Source of the DNA: Collimonas sp. OK242
Lineage (GTDB): Bacteria; Pseudomonadota; Gammaproteobacteria; Burkholderiales; Burkholderiaceae_D
Length of the DNA stretch: 64,000 nt
Direction of reading: 5' to 3'
Assembly (NCBI RefSeq): GCF_900107095.1
Contig: NZ_FNOR01000005.1
Location: 1-64,000, forward strand
This document shows, one piece after another, positions 9,288 through 17,448 of this stretch (position 1 is its first letter; each line of letters opens with the position of its first letter). The notes beneath the pieces were generated by a model. It ran no database searches, was not told where the DNA came from, and saw nothing but the letters and a program-made list of their open reading frames with translations. The translations under genes were made by a program, and so were the position numbers.

Positions 9288-9299
9288 GGGCCTGCAGGC
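9288..9299. repeat. 12-bp perfect palindrome
   Basis: GGCCTGCAGGCC lies between pgpA and pncC. It is too short on its own to be called a terminator and has no T run. Confidence 0.3.
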
Positions 9300-9302
9300 C
9301 AC

Positions 9303-9821
9303 TTAAAACAGGCGCCACAGGGCCAACGCCAACAAGGTATAAAACGCTGCCACAATGTCATCCCACATGACGCCGAAACCACCCTTCAAATGACGGTCGA
9401 AATAAGCAATCGGCGGCGGTTTAACCATGTCGAAAAAACGGAACACGACAAAGGCGCCGAACTGCGCCGGCAAGCTGGCCGGCGTGACCAGCACCAGCAC
9501 CAGCCAGAACGCGATGATTTCATCCCACACCATGCTGCCGTGATCCGGTGCGCCAAGATGGCGGCCGGTGCTCTGGCAAGTCCAGATGCCGACCACAAAA
9601 CCGGCGGCGATAATGACCAGCCAGTTCAGCGGCGTGAAAATTTGCGGCCAGCGGGTAGTCATCACCAGATACGATAACCAGCCGAACAAGGTGCCGAAGG
9701 TGCCCGGCATGATGGGCGAGAGTCCGCTGCCGAAACCTTGTGCAATGAAGTGCGCCGGGTGCGACAGCATGAAGCGGGCGCTGGCTTTGATCGGTTGCGG
9801 AGTGGGGTTGGCTTGAGTCAT
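9303..9821 (-). CDS. pgpA: Phosphatidylglycerophosphatase A
   Basis: Inner-membrane phosphatase that converts phosphatidylglycerophosphate to phosphatidylglycerol. The 172-aa sequence has the family blocks GSGLSPIMPGTFGT, DHGSMVWDEIIAFW, RFFDMVKPPP and GGFGVMWDDIVAA, and about four membrane segments. It follows thiL closely (24 bases), the usual betaproteobacterial pairing, and precedes pncC. Confidence 0.95.
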   Translation of the reverse strand: MTQANPTPQPIKASARFMLSHPAHFIAQGFGSGLSPIMPGTFGTLFGWLSYLVMTTRWPQIFTPLNWLVIIAAGFVVGIWTCQSTGRHLGAPDHGSMVWDEIIAFWLVLVLVTPASLPAQFGAFVVFRFFDMVKPPPIAYFDRHLKGGFGVMWDDIVAAFYTLLALALWRLF

Positions 9822-9845
9822 GTAGCGTGAGTCAGGTTGCTGGAA

Positions 9846-10829
9846 TCAGGTTGAGAGGAAGTGATCGAAAGAAGCAAGTTGCAGCTCAAGCGGGGCATTG
9901 CCGGCGTCGCGCAGGCGCAGGCCGTGGCTGGCGTCAATGCTGCCGATGCGGGTCACGGCCGTAGCGGCCGCCTGGCCTGCCGCCAACACCGCAGCGCGCC
10001 GGTCGGCGGGGGCGGTGAAGCACAATTCATAATCGTCGCCGCCGGCCAGGGTGAATTGGCGGCGGATCGCCTGGGTTTGTTGCGACAGGACCGGGCCGGC
10101 CGGCAGGCTATCGACCGCCAGCGTAGCGCCGACGCCGGAGCGCTCCAGGATATGGCCGAGATCGCCAACCAGGCCATCCGAAATGTCGATCGCCGCACGC
10201 GCGATGCCGCGCAAGGCCAGGCCCAGGGCTACGCGCGGGGTTGGCTGGTGCATGCGCGCCGCTGCCTGAGCATGATGTGCGGCATCCATTGCCAGCTGAT
10301 CGGCCAGTTCATGCCGATAGCCCGCCAGCGCCAGCCGCGCGTCGCCGAGTGTGCCGGAGACCCAGATGTCATCGCCCGCTTGCGCCGTATCGCGGCGCAG
10401 CGCTTGCCCCGGCGGGGTTTCGCCGAACACGGTGATGCAGATATTCAACGGACCCTTGGTCGTATCGCCGCCGATCAGCTCGCAATGATGCTCATCGGCC
10501 AACGCCAGCAAGCCGGCTGAAAACGGCGCCAGCCATTCTTCACGCGCAGCAGGAAGCGCCAATGCCAGCGTAAACGCCAGCGGACGCGCACCCATCGCCG
10601 CCAGGTCGGACAGGTTGACCGCCAGGCATTTATGGCCCAGCGCGAAGGGATCTGCATCGGGGAAAAAATGCCGCCCCTCCACCAGCATGTCGGTGGAGAT
10701 GGCCATTTGCATACCGGCCGTGGGCGTCAGCAATGCGCAGTCGTCGCCGACGCCGAGGGCAATATGATCAATATTGCTGCGCGCCGTGCGAGTGAAATAG
10801 CGGGAGATTAGGTCGAATTCGGACAACAT
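9846..10829 (-). CDS. thiL: Thiamine-monophosphate kinase
   Basis: Phosphorylates thiamine monophosphate to the active diphosphate. The 327-aa protein starts MLSEFDLISRYF and has the PurM-like GVGDDCALL motif, the ATP/Mg motif DLAAMGARP and GGDTTKG, and the C-terminal AGGDDYELCF block. The ATG at 10829 gives the standard start. A TTG at 10856 would add nine residues and has no ribosome site. First of thiL-pgpA-pncC. Confidence 0.96.
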   Translation of the reverse strand: MLSEFDLISRYFTRTARSNIDHIALGVGDDCALLTPTAGMQMAISTDMLVEGRHFFPDADPFALGHKCLAVNLSDLAAMGARPLAFTLALALPAAREEWLAPFSAGLLALADEHHCELIGGDTTKGPLNICITVFGETPPGQALRRDTAQAGDDIWVSGTLGDARLALAGYRHELADQLAMDAAHHAQAAARMHQPTPRVALGLALRGIARAAIDISDGLVGDLGHILERSGVGATLAVDSLPAGPVLSQQTQAIRRQFTLAGGDDYELCFTAPADRRAAVLAAGQAAATAVTRIGSIDASHGLRLRDAGNAPLELQLASFDHFLST

Positions 10830-10911
10830 GCGTAGATTGTACCGAATGGCGGCCAACTACAGCGGTTTTGCTTAGTTTTTGAATTAAATGATTGCGCAGA
10901 GGCAAACATAC

Positions 10912-11481
10912 TCAAAACGGCGCTCCGCAACTGGTAGTGCGCGACACGGCGCCTTTCTGGATGATGTCTTCGCCCTTGGTATTGCCGACCGAAATCTGCG
11001 TCACGCAATATGTACCGTTCGGCCCGGTCACCTTGGTCACCCGCTGGCCATCCGGCCGGGTAATCTCTTCCATGGTGGTTGCACCTGGCTTGGGCGTCTC
11101 TTTCGGCGCGACCGGCCCTGCAAGGGCTTTTTCCAGTATTTGCTGCCTGCTTGGCGCCGCTGCCGCTGCCGGCGCCGGTTGGCTTGCCGCAGGCGCATCT
11201 TTGCGCAGATCCCGGTCTATCTTGCCGATATTGCGTTTCGCCGCATCGACCATGTCCTCGGCGGACGGGTGGCGGGAAGCCGCGGGCAATTGTGGCGCCG
11301 TACTGCCGGGAGCGACCGGCTGATAATGCGTATCCTCGACCGTGATCGCTCCAGGTGGCAGCGGAGCTACGTGCTCTCCCGCCTGCGCGAGCGGAAGTTG
11401 AGACAAGGCAAGCAGCGACACCGCGGCAGCCAATCCGGCCATCCGTTTATCGATACGGGAAAAAAATTGGATCATCAACAT
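10912..11481 (-). CDS. Secreted hypothetical protein, Ala/Pro-rich
   Basis: A 189-residue protein with a likely signal peptide (to about residue 35, ending LAQAGE). The middle is rich in Pro and Ala (SQPAPAAAAAPS). The C-terminal half contains ITRPDGQRVTKVTGPNGTYCV and ends TTSCGAPF, with two cysteines that could form a disulfide. It is probably periplasmic. I do not recognise a named family. It lies between thiL and trmB on the same strand. Confidence 0.75.
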   Translation of the reverse strand: MLMIQFFSRIDKRMAGLAAAVSLLALSQLPLAQAGEHVAPLPPGAITVEDTHYQPVAPGSTAPQLPAASRHPSAEDMVDAAKRNIGKIDRDLRKDAPAASQPAPAAAAAPSRQQILEKALAGPVAPKETPKPGATTMEEITRPDGQRVTKVTGPNGTYCVTQISVGNTKGEDIIQKGAVSRTTSCGAPF

Positions 11482-11573
11482 GCCGCAGACTTCCTATGAC
11501 AATGGCATTTGCCTGGCGCCGCGCTTGATGCGGCGCTAACGGTCAGCTCAAACGCGTGCATCAAACTTGTGCA

Positions 11574-12281
11574 TCAAACCCGTGTAAACACCAGATCCCA
11601 GACTCCATGCCCGAGACGCAAGCCGCGATTCTCGAACTTGGTCACCGGACGATAATCCGGCCGCTCCGCGTAAGTCTCCGCGGTATTCTTCAGCAGCGGC
11701 TCAGCGCTCAACACTTCCAGCATCTGTTCAGCATACTCCTGCCAGTCGGTCGCGCAATGCAGATAACCGCCCGGCGCAATACGCGATGCCAGCAAACCGA
11801 CCAGCGGCCCCTGGATCAGGCGGCGCTTGTTGTGCCGCGCCTTGTGCCACGGATCAGGAAAGAATACATGAGCGCCGGCTAGTGAGCCGGGTGCAATCAT
11901 ATTCGTCAGCACTTCCACTGCATCATGCTGTATCAAGCGCAAATTGCTCAACTGCTGCTCGCCGATCAATTTCAGCAAGCTGCCGACGCCAGGCGTATGG
12001 ACCTCGACGCCAAGGAAATTCTTTTCCGGCATGCCGGCGGCAATTTTCGCAGACGTTTCACCCATGCCGAAACCGATTTCCAGGATGGTCGGCGCACGGC
12101 GCCCGAAAACCTGGTCGAGATCGGCGACAGCCTTGTCATAAGGAACGCAAAAACGCGGCCCCAATTCCTCGATGGCGCGCGCCTGCGCCGTCGACAAGCG
12201 CCCGGCGCGCGTGACGAAGCTGCGGATCCTGTGCTCGGTAGGATCGTAAAAAAGGGGTTTGCCGGATTTGTTTTCTGACAT
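11574..12281 (-). CDS. trmB: tRNA (guanine-N7-)-methyltransferase
   Basis: Class-I SAM-dependent enzyme that makes m7G46 in tRNA. The SAM motif is EIGFGMGE, and the family signature [16 protein letters not shown] is complete. The C-terminal catalytic part includes [12 protein letters not shown] and TKFENRG. The MSENK start at 12281 gives 235 aa, the usual length; the in-frame extension upstream (to 12383) overlaps the tRNA terminator and is unlikely. It is the next gene after tRNA-Gly on the same strand. Confidence 0.95.
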   Translation of the reverse strand: MSENKSGKPLFYDPTEHRIRSFVTRAGRLSTAQARAIEELGPRFCVPYDKAVADLDQVFGRRAPTILEIGFGMGETSAKIAAGMPEKNFLGVEVHTPGVGSLLKLIGEQQLSNLRLIQHDAVEVLTNMIAPGSLAGAHVFFPDPWHKARHNKRRLIQGPLVGLLASRIAPGGYLHCATDWQEYAEQMLEVLSAEPLLKNTAETYAERPDYRPVTKFENRGLRLGHGVWDLVFTRV

Positions 12282-12362
12282 GCTTAATAGGAGATGAGAG
12301 TGAAAGTGCCGTGCTGGATTGCCGGAAGCGCCAGCGTCATTGTAACGCCAGAGAATTGATCG

Positions 12363-12399
12363 CCTCAAAAATACAAATGGCACCTAAGTAACAGGTGCC
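12363..12399 (-). terminator. Terminator downstream of tRNA-Gly
   Basis: On the minus strand a perfect 7-bp stem (GGCACCT and AGGTGCC, 12379-12399) is followed by ATTTGTATTTTT. It starts 11 bases after the tRNA 3' end, so it most likely ends the tRNA transcript. Confidence 0.65.
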
Positions 12400-12409
12400 A
12401 GCGCTGATC

Positions 12410-12483
12410 TGGAGCGGGTAGAGGGGATCGAACCCTCGTCTAAAGCTTGGGAAGCTTTCGTTCTACCATTGAACTACACCCGC
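12410..12483 (-). tRNA. glyU: tRNA-Gly (anticodon CCC)
   Basis: The minus strand folds into a complete cloverleaf. The acceptor stem pairs GCGGGTG with the complementary 3' strand ending ACCCGCT. The D arm is GTTCAATGGTAGAAC. The anticodon stem AAAGC/GCTTT encloses loop TTCCCAA, with CCC at positions 34-36. The T arm carries GGTTCGATCC. The CCA end is encoded. It closely resembles the tRNA-Gly(CCC) of enterobacteria. The 5' half is duplicated at 15266. Confidence 0.95.
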
Positions 12484-12557
12484 GATACCCGCATTTTACG
12501 CGGGATTTGACGGGGTTTGCAAACTTGAAAGATGTTTGAGGGGATGGGGAATGTGAT
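12445..12557. repeat. Direct repeat, copy 1 (tRNA 5' half plus upstream DNA)
   Basis: These 113 bases are identical to 15266-15378. The copy begins inside the anticodon stem-loop (GCTTGGGAAGC) and runs through the tRNA 5' end and its promoter side. Weaker similarity continues to about 12578. This is the copy that belongs to the intact tRNA. Confidence 0.9.
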
Positions 12558-12681
12558 GGCCGGTTTATCCGGAGTGTGCCGGTTTGAGTGCTATCACGTC
12601 AATAGTAAATGATTAATTCTTAATGTAACTTCATGTATTATTGTATTTTGGAAATATTTCATTTATTAATTGGGAGCGAAG

Positions 12682-14001
12682 ATGTCGAGAATGCGTCTGA
12701 GGGGGATCAACGTAATATCGTTAGCACTGCTAAATTTAGTTTTGTTGGCTGGTTGTGGCGGAGGAGGTGATTCATCTGCTGCTCCGCCTCAAGCGCCTTC
12801 GTCAGTTGCAGCAATAACTTTATCGTCGGGTCAAAGTTACAAAATGAAGGCTGGAGTCGATGTATTAGTGCCACCTGGGACAGTGATTTTAGGTGACACC
12901 GTAGACATATCGGTGACAGGGACATCGAACACCTTCTATACCACGGAGGGCACAACCATATCCGTGCCGACAGCTAATACGGGTTTAGCGAATAATCGCA
13001 TCAGCACTTCCCCGGCACCGGCCGGCGCTATTACTACAACCGTACCACTCCCAACGATTACTCTTATTGCCGGAGATCCTAATTCACATTATTTAGTAGA
13101 CCCTCAAAAAGATGGATCAGGAACTGCGGCTGTTATTTCGTCACCTGGACATATAAAAATTGACCCCAATGGCAACCTCATATTTTCTGACAACGGTGTC
13201 CTTAGAAAAGTCACGCAAGCCGGCGTTGTAACGACGTTATACAAAGATCCAACTTGGGCAGTAGATGGAATTGCAGTCGACGGCACAGGAAATATTTTTG
13301 AATCCTTCCTTACGGCAAAATCGGTACCTGATCCACAAGGAAATCCCTTGGTGCAAATCACGACCTATGGTGGAACAATTCGGATGACAAATACGTCCGG
13401 CACAAGCTACGATTTTGCAAGCAACTGGATAAGCGGTTCAAGCTATGCCTTCACGGCCAGTGGTGACCTTGTTGTCGATAGTCACGGAAATATATTTTTA
13501 GCCAATACATGGAATAACAAGATCGTCAAATTTACTCCAAATGGTGTGATGTCAGTATTTGCCGGGAGCGGTACAAAGGGTGTGGCTGATGGCCAGGGTA
13601 TTATGGCGTCGCTCACCACTCCTACGAACCTGGCCATTGACGCTAACGACAACCTTTTCTTCTGCGACACAATCAATAAAACAGTAAGGAAGGTTTCGCC
13701 AGATGGTACTGTGACTACCATCGCGGTAGCTGCGCAAGCCGATGGGCAAAGAGTGGGAGTGGTTCCTTCTAATATTTATCCTACTGGACCGATAGCGGTT
13801 AATTCAGCTGGAAATATTTACTTCCAGGATGATTACGGCAATTTTTCTCGTATTGATAGCCGAGGCTTCATCATTACTTACAAAATCAAAACATTTACCG
13901 ACAATTTTATTCAAATCAGTTCAATGACTACCGACACTAAAGGAAATCTTTTTGTTACTGGTAGCGGTTACGCATCTCAAATTTGGAAACTTTCGTTTTA
14001 A
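12682..14001 (+). CDS. NHL-repeat lipoprotein
   Basis: A 439-aa predicted lipoprotein. The signal ends in lipobox LLAGC, followed by a Gly/Ser linker. From about residue 150 it contains several NHL/beta-propeller blades of the type PTNLAIDANDNLFFCDT...VRKVSPDGTVTTIA and DGIAVDGTGNIFES. The fold is usually for binding partners rather than catalysis; the function here is unknown. GGGAG precedes ATG 12682; the upstream TTG 12670 lacks a site. It is AT-richer than the core genes and lies inside the tRNA-repeat-bounded insertion, which suggests acquisition. Confidence 0.85.
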   Translation: MSRMRLRGINVISLALLNLVLLAGCGGGGDSSAAPPQAPSSVAAITLSSGQSYKMKAGVDVLVPPGTVILGDTVDISVTGTSNTFYTTEGTTISVPTANTGLANNRISTSPAPAGAITTTVPLPTITLIAGDPNSHYLVDPQKDGSGTAAVISSPGHIKIDPNGNLIFSDNGVLRKVTQAGVVTTLYKDPTWAVDGIAVDGTGNIFESFLTAKSVPDPQGNPLVQITTYGGTIRMTNTSGTSYDFASNWISGSSYAFTASGDLVVDSHGNIFLANTWNNKIVKFTPNGVMSVFAGSGTKGVADGQGIMASLTTPTNLAIDANDNLFFCDTINKTVRKVSPDGTVTTIAVAAQADGQRVGVVPSNIYPTGPIAVNSAGNIYFQDDYGNFSRIDSRGFIITYKIKTFTDNFIQISSMTTDTKGNLFVTGSGYASQIWKLSF

Positions 14002-14021
14002 CTTTAATCATCTCTTGGAAT

Positions 14022-14040
14022 CCACGTCCTATGGACGTGG
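14022..14040 (+). terminator. Hairpin after the NHL lipoprotein
   Basis: A perfect 8-bp stem, CCACGTCC and GGACGTGG around TAT, starts 21 bases after the stop codon. No T run follows, so it is a weak terminator candidate. Confidence 0.4.
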
Positions 14041-14061
14041 TCATCGCCTAATCACGACACA

Positions 14062-14349
14062 TTACCGCAAAACCTGGTTCACAGACATATTAACGGCGAC
14101 TGGGGCGGATGCGGAGTGGAAAACGGCGAATGCAGAAGTTGAGCGAATCGCTGACGAAATTCGAACGGGAACCCAAGCGACTATAACTTCAGCATCGTGC
14201 CATAGCGATCCCAAAAAAAATGGGGTCAGAAGCACAGGTAAGAGCACGGTTTTCCCCGATTTCGGGATATCTATTTTTAACGTGCCAGTATTTTTCTCGA
14301 TACCTAATAGTTGATCCGATATGGCATCTGCCTGCTCTCTGGAAATCAA
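14062..14349 (-). pseudogene. Small hypothetical ORF, probably truncated
   Basis: A TTG start at 14349 has a perfect AGGAG six bases upstream. The first 36 residues (MISREQADAISDQLL and on, to SGKTVL) look like a real protein start. The rest is low-quality sequence that begins where GGGGTCAGA, the core of the palindrome at 5654, appears at 14220. I infer a short gene whose 3' end was lost or replaced. Family unknown. Confidence 0.3.
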
Positions 14350-14383
14350 CTTTTACTCCTGTCTGTCGCGAGTGATTATGAGT

Positions 14384-14515
14384 TTAGCAAACATTGTAAT
14401 GCGTAAAAGCAATTAATTGTTCGGCCAGATATCTTCTGTGTGGTGGCAATTCCTGTATCTTCACCGCGAGATTGATCAGCTCCGGCGGTAGCTTCGTCGC
14501 TGGCGCTGACCCGTA
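14384..14515 (-). pseudogene. Remnant of the 31.7/33.5-kb HTH regulator family
   Basis: The translated C-terminal part (TKLPPELINLAVKIQELPPH...) matches the end of the intact regulators at 31682 and 33531. The DNA-binding N-terminal half is missing, and a linker of about 17 codons is deleted. Homology stops at the codon for Tyr in the HYGPAP segment, two bases before the IS21 end. Confidence 0.75.
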
Positions 14516-14541
14516 AGTGTTCGTTTGCGCGCTGAATTGAC

Positions 14542-14886
14542 CCACTTCGTTTGACCCTCTCTCCATTGCCTGGCGAACGCAGCGACCCTGTCGTAAGACC
14601 CCTTGAATCCCAAATCGATGAGCTCTTCGTGGAGCTGCTTGAGGCTACGCCGCTGCTTGCGGGATTTTGCTGCCTCGGTCTTGAGCCAGCCTGAAAGCTG
14701 GAAGGCGTATGGGTCGATGGCACTGGCAGATTGGCGCTCCGCATAGGCAGGCTCGGTGATTTCCGAGCGCAGATAGCGCCTGACGGTGTTGCGGGAGATG
14801 CCTAGTCTCTTGGCTATCTCCCTCAGCGGGACCTGGTCCCGAAGGTGCCAGCGTCTGATTATTCCTAGTAATGCCACGTCAATCAC
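14542..14886 (-). pseudogene. istA: Truncated IS21 transposase (istA, N-terminal part)
   Basis: About 115 N-terminal residues of IstA. The helix-turn-helix REIAKRLGISRNTVRRYLRSE is intact, followed by the conserved SGWLKTEAAKSRKQRRSLKQLHEEL region. The frame then runs into the opposite IS end (WVNSARKR), so the integrase core and istB are gone. A truncated protein of about 136 aa with a DNA-binding domain could still be made and compete for the ends. Confidence 0.8.
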
Positions 14887-14930
14887 TCCGATCCCCTACT
14901 CATTCTGATAAGTAGGATTGTGTGCTAAAC

Positions 14931-15026
14931 GTGGGTCAATTTTCGATGCAAATTATGTGGCCAAGTGGGTCAATTTTCGGTGCAAATTATGTGGCCAAGT
15001 GGGTCAATTTTCGGTGCAAATCAACA
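14931..15026. repeat. 34-bp tandem repeats at the IS21 end
   Basis: Units begin at 14931, 14965 and 14999, each starting GTGGGTCAATTTTCGRTGCA. The third is cut at the IS tip. They are probably transposase-binding sites. Confidence 0.8.
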
Positions 15027-15265
15027 AAACGTTATCTGTCGTAAGAATATCGATTCATCCCAATCTGCGCTTGATAGTGATTTTGGCGATTCAGATTAAG
15101 AAATCAGAGCAGCCATCACACAAACACATCAGCAGCTTTTGCTTACACAGGTGGGGTAGAAAATGTGATGGCTGCTAACTCGTTGATTAGCGTGGAGCTT
15201 TAAATCCATGTCATAACAACGCGGCGGAGAACCGCATGAACAGTGGGGTTTTGACACGCGGCAGG

Positions 15266-15378
15266 GCTTGGGAAGCTTTCGTTCTACCATTGAACTACAC
15301 CCGCGATACCCGCATTTTACGCGGGATTTGACGGGGTTTGCAAACTTGAAAGATGTTTGAGGGGATGGGGAATGTGAT
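15266..15378. repeat. Direct repeat, copy 2 (tRNA-Gly 5' half remnant)
   Basis: Identical over 113 bp to 12445-12557. Here the tRNA is cut inside its anticodon stem, so this copy cannot make a tRNA. It marks the right edge of a 2.8-kb insertion and looks like an attachment-site duplication. Confidence 0.9.
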
Positions 15379-15594
15379 AGCCGATCTATCCGAAGTGTGA
15401 TCGCATGGAGTCCTACGCCTCAAGTATTTTTTTAATCAACTTAAAAAATGGATCAAAACCGGCGAAGGCAGCCGGTGGCAGCGTAGGGACTATCCGTTCC
15501 GAAAAAATATCCTTACCAGCGTCAATTGTGCGGTGCTCAACGAAGCCATACTGGCTAGCCTGGAACCGACTGCGCGCCAGGATGGGCGGTAAAT

Positions 15595-15881
15595 TCCATG
15601 CCGTCTTCGACGCCGTGGCGCTGGCCATGGCGCAGACACCACGCTCAAGCGCGCTGGTCGAGAATCCGAACTCGCGGCTTCGGAACTACTTCACGTTGCG
15701 CCAACAGTTCGGTGGCTCGTACCTGGACCTACTACAATTTTTCCTGAACCATCGGCGCTTCCTGCGCAGCCGGCTTCAGGAGCGAGTCGGTAAAAGTCCG
15801 ACCCAACTGATGACCGGCCAAGACCATCCTCACCGCCTCACGCTCCTCGGCCTAGGGCCGCTTCAGCCGCAGCGAGCCTGA
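15595..15881 (+). pseudogene. C-terminal remnant of a transposase
   Basis: The last 90 or so residues read like the end of a DDE transposase: ALVENPNSRLRNYFTLRQQF, LLQFFLNHRRFLRSR, then ERVGKSPTQLMTGQDHPH. The catalytic core upstream is missing; the frame before about 15590 does not look homologous. I cannot assign the IS family with confidence. Debris at the right side of the tRNA insertion. Confidence 0.65.
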
Positions 15882-16215
15882 GTTGCGGGTGGCCGCAAGC
15901 GTCCCGTAGCATCTCTGGGCGTCGCTGGCTTGAGCCGATTCCGGCCGCATGCATTGCACATCTGCATATTGCCGCAGCCGGCCTCCGGCGTCGGTACGCC
16001 GCCTACTACTCTCCTTGGTTGTTACCTCGCTGTTACGGTAACGACACTTAACTAGCTTCCCCGCGACGTATAACTTTGACCTGTCGGAACTTTATATCGG
16101 CCTGGCTTGAGAGCTTCAGCTATCGGGACTGCCGCCGGATGTGGAGTGTGAAGCCGACTTCCCCCGTTTTGCCGTCCAGGCTAAAAGCAAACCGTCACAT
16201 TTCTAGGAGTATTAA
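15882..16215 (+). promoter_or_regulatory. Upstream region of the tail-collar/protease cluster
   Basis: 334 bases without a gene. A palindromic GTTACGGTAAC with a second half-site GTTACC ten bases before it (16021-16042) is a possible operator. TAGGAG at 16203-16208 is the ribosome site for the first gene. The operon promoter most likely lies here. Confidence 0.4.
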
Positions 16216-16764
16216 ATGAGCAGCATTACTTTACGCAATAACACCAATTCCGTCGCTCAATACGTTGTCAGGAAGGGGCAACAGATCATTGCCCGCATTC
16301 CGGGCATCGAGCCGAACGCCCAGATGACGATTCCGACAAATGAAACCTTTGAAGTTGTTGCCACTGCTGTTATCGATGGCAATACCTACACTTCGGCGCC
16401 GCAAGACGTTCAGGGCAGCATGGGTTTTCTCGCCCAGGTGCTGCAGGTTCCGGCACAAGGCACCTACGAATTTGACGTGCAGGAAGTGGCAAGCAAAACG
16501 CCCAATGCACTGGAATTCCAAAAGACTTGCCTGAGCGCCGTCACGTTCACCATCACCAAAGATGGCAAGGCGTTGCAAAACGTTGTGGTAAAGGATGGAT
16601 TCATGGTCCAGACCCTTGATATCAGCGACACCTTCTACGTCTATGCCGTGGTCAACGGCGTGACGACTGCCGTGACGACGTTCACCAACGCGTCGGCAGT
16701 CGTCACAGCAGTGACCGACACTTCCGATCTCGAAAGCGGTTACGTCACGCTGCAAGTCAACTAA
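16216..16764 (+). CDS. Hypothetical beta-rich protein, cluster gene 1
   Basis: A 182-residue protein without signal peptide or membrane helix. Alternating hydrophobic residues and many Thr/Val suggest an all-beta fold in two halves (about 1-95 and 100-182). No catalytic motif and no family recognised. It starts with TAGGAG at good spacing. It opens a rightward run of six genes ending in a tail-collar protein. The first half has a similar Pro-Thr/Val-Ala-Thr pattern to the N-terminal region of the protease at 17449, which hints at a shared domain; this is by eye only. Confidence 0.75.
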   Translation: MSSITLRNNTNSVAQYVVRKGQQIIARIPGIEPNAQMTIPTNETFEVVATAVIDGNTYTSAPQDVQGSMGFLAQVLQVPAQGTYEFDVQEVASKTPNALEFQKTCLSAVTFTITKDGKALQNVVVKDGFMVQTLDISDTFYVYAVVNGVTTAVTTFTNASAVVTAVTDTSDLESGYVTLQVN

Positions 16765-16773
16765 GTGGTCATG

Positions 16774-16809
16774 AGAAAGCCTGGCGCGCCCGCGCAGGCC
16801 GGGCTTTCT
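16774..16809 (+). terminator. Hairpin between cluster genes 1 and 2
   Basis: AGAAAGCC pairs with GGCTTTCT around a GC-rich inner stem (GGC...GCC). The sequence after it is not T-rich (TGAAAAATC), so it may attenuate or stabilise the transcript rather than fully end it. It could make gene 1 more abundant than the rest. Confidence 0.5.
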
Positions 16810-16826
16810 TGAAAAATCGAGTCAAT

Positions 16827-17414
16827 ATGATGATGATACCAAGGCCGACGGGCCCGCTACGTATACTCAACCAGACCGCCTTGCACGCCAGGCTGAGGTT
16901 TCGCTGCGACGGCTTCCCTATCTGGGACACATGGATCGAAGCAGGGAGCAACCTGGCCGTGCCTAATCCCAATGCCGGCGACATCATGGTGAGTACGGCA
17001 CTGGTTGATCCGGTGACAAACGTCGCTTATACCGTGCCGTCGAGAATATCGAGGAAATCCGTGCGCCTGGTTGCGAAGATGTTTTTCGCTGCAGGCGCGG
17101 GAAGTTTCAGCGTCGATCAGGAACCGTTTGATCAAGCCGGACAAGTCGGATTGTTAAACCTGACTTCGACCGATCTTCGTTTCCTGTTTCGATTCCCGGA
17201 TTCACCCTTCAGCCTGAGTACCGTCGTAGCACCGCAAGCTGAGCAAATACTTGGTTTCACTACCCTGGATGTGTCCGCTACGGTCGACGGCATTACGTCG
17301 GCCGCCACTCCGATCAAGTCGTGGTCGAGTGACGTGGTGATCGGGATCGACTATCAGAACGGTCAGAAATTTCCGCAGATGAAGATATCGGCGCACGAGT
17401 CAAACGGCCTCTAG
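16827..17414 (+). CDS. Hypothetical beta-rich protein, cluster gene 2
   Basis: A 195-residue protein that begins with three Met codons, with no signal peptide or membrane helix. It contains a Trp/Phe-rich N-terminal half (LRFRCDGFPIWDTWIEAG) and beta-like alternation throughout. Ribosome site weak; a TTG at 16809 is the alternative start. It follows gene 1 across a hairpin and precedes the protease by 34 bases. No family recognised. By position it may be a structural or adaptor partner of the neighbours. Confidence 0.7.
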   Translation: MMMIPRPTGPLRILNQTALHARLRFRCDGFPIWDTWIEAGSNLAVPNPNAGDIMVSTALVDPVTNVAYTVPSRISRKSVRLVAKMFFAAGAGSFSVDQEPFDQAGQVGLLNLTSTDLRFLFRFPDSPFSLSTVVAPQAEQILGFTTLDVSATVDGITSAATPIKSWSSDVVIGIDYQNGQKFPQMKISAHESNGL

Positions 17415-17448
17415 GCATTTTCGTCAGGTTACCCAAAGGATATATACA

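Larger units (their letters stand above)
14518..15026 (-). mobile_element. Internally deleted IS21-family element (509 bp)
   Basis: Both ends read inward from TGTT and share AATTGACCCACTT at the same distance: a 30-base terminal inverted repeat with 22 matches. Between them only the first part of istA survives, so the element cannot move alone. The istA-side end (14931-15026) has the multiple 34-bp repeats typical of IS21 ends. No clear target-site duplication flanks it. Confidence 0.75.

Noticed and set aside
14931-15026. CRISPR array
   Set aside because: Units are directly tandem without unique spacers, and they sit at the tip of an IS21 element.
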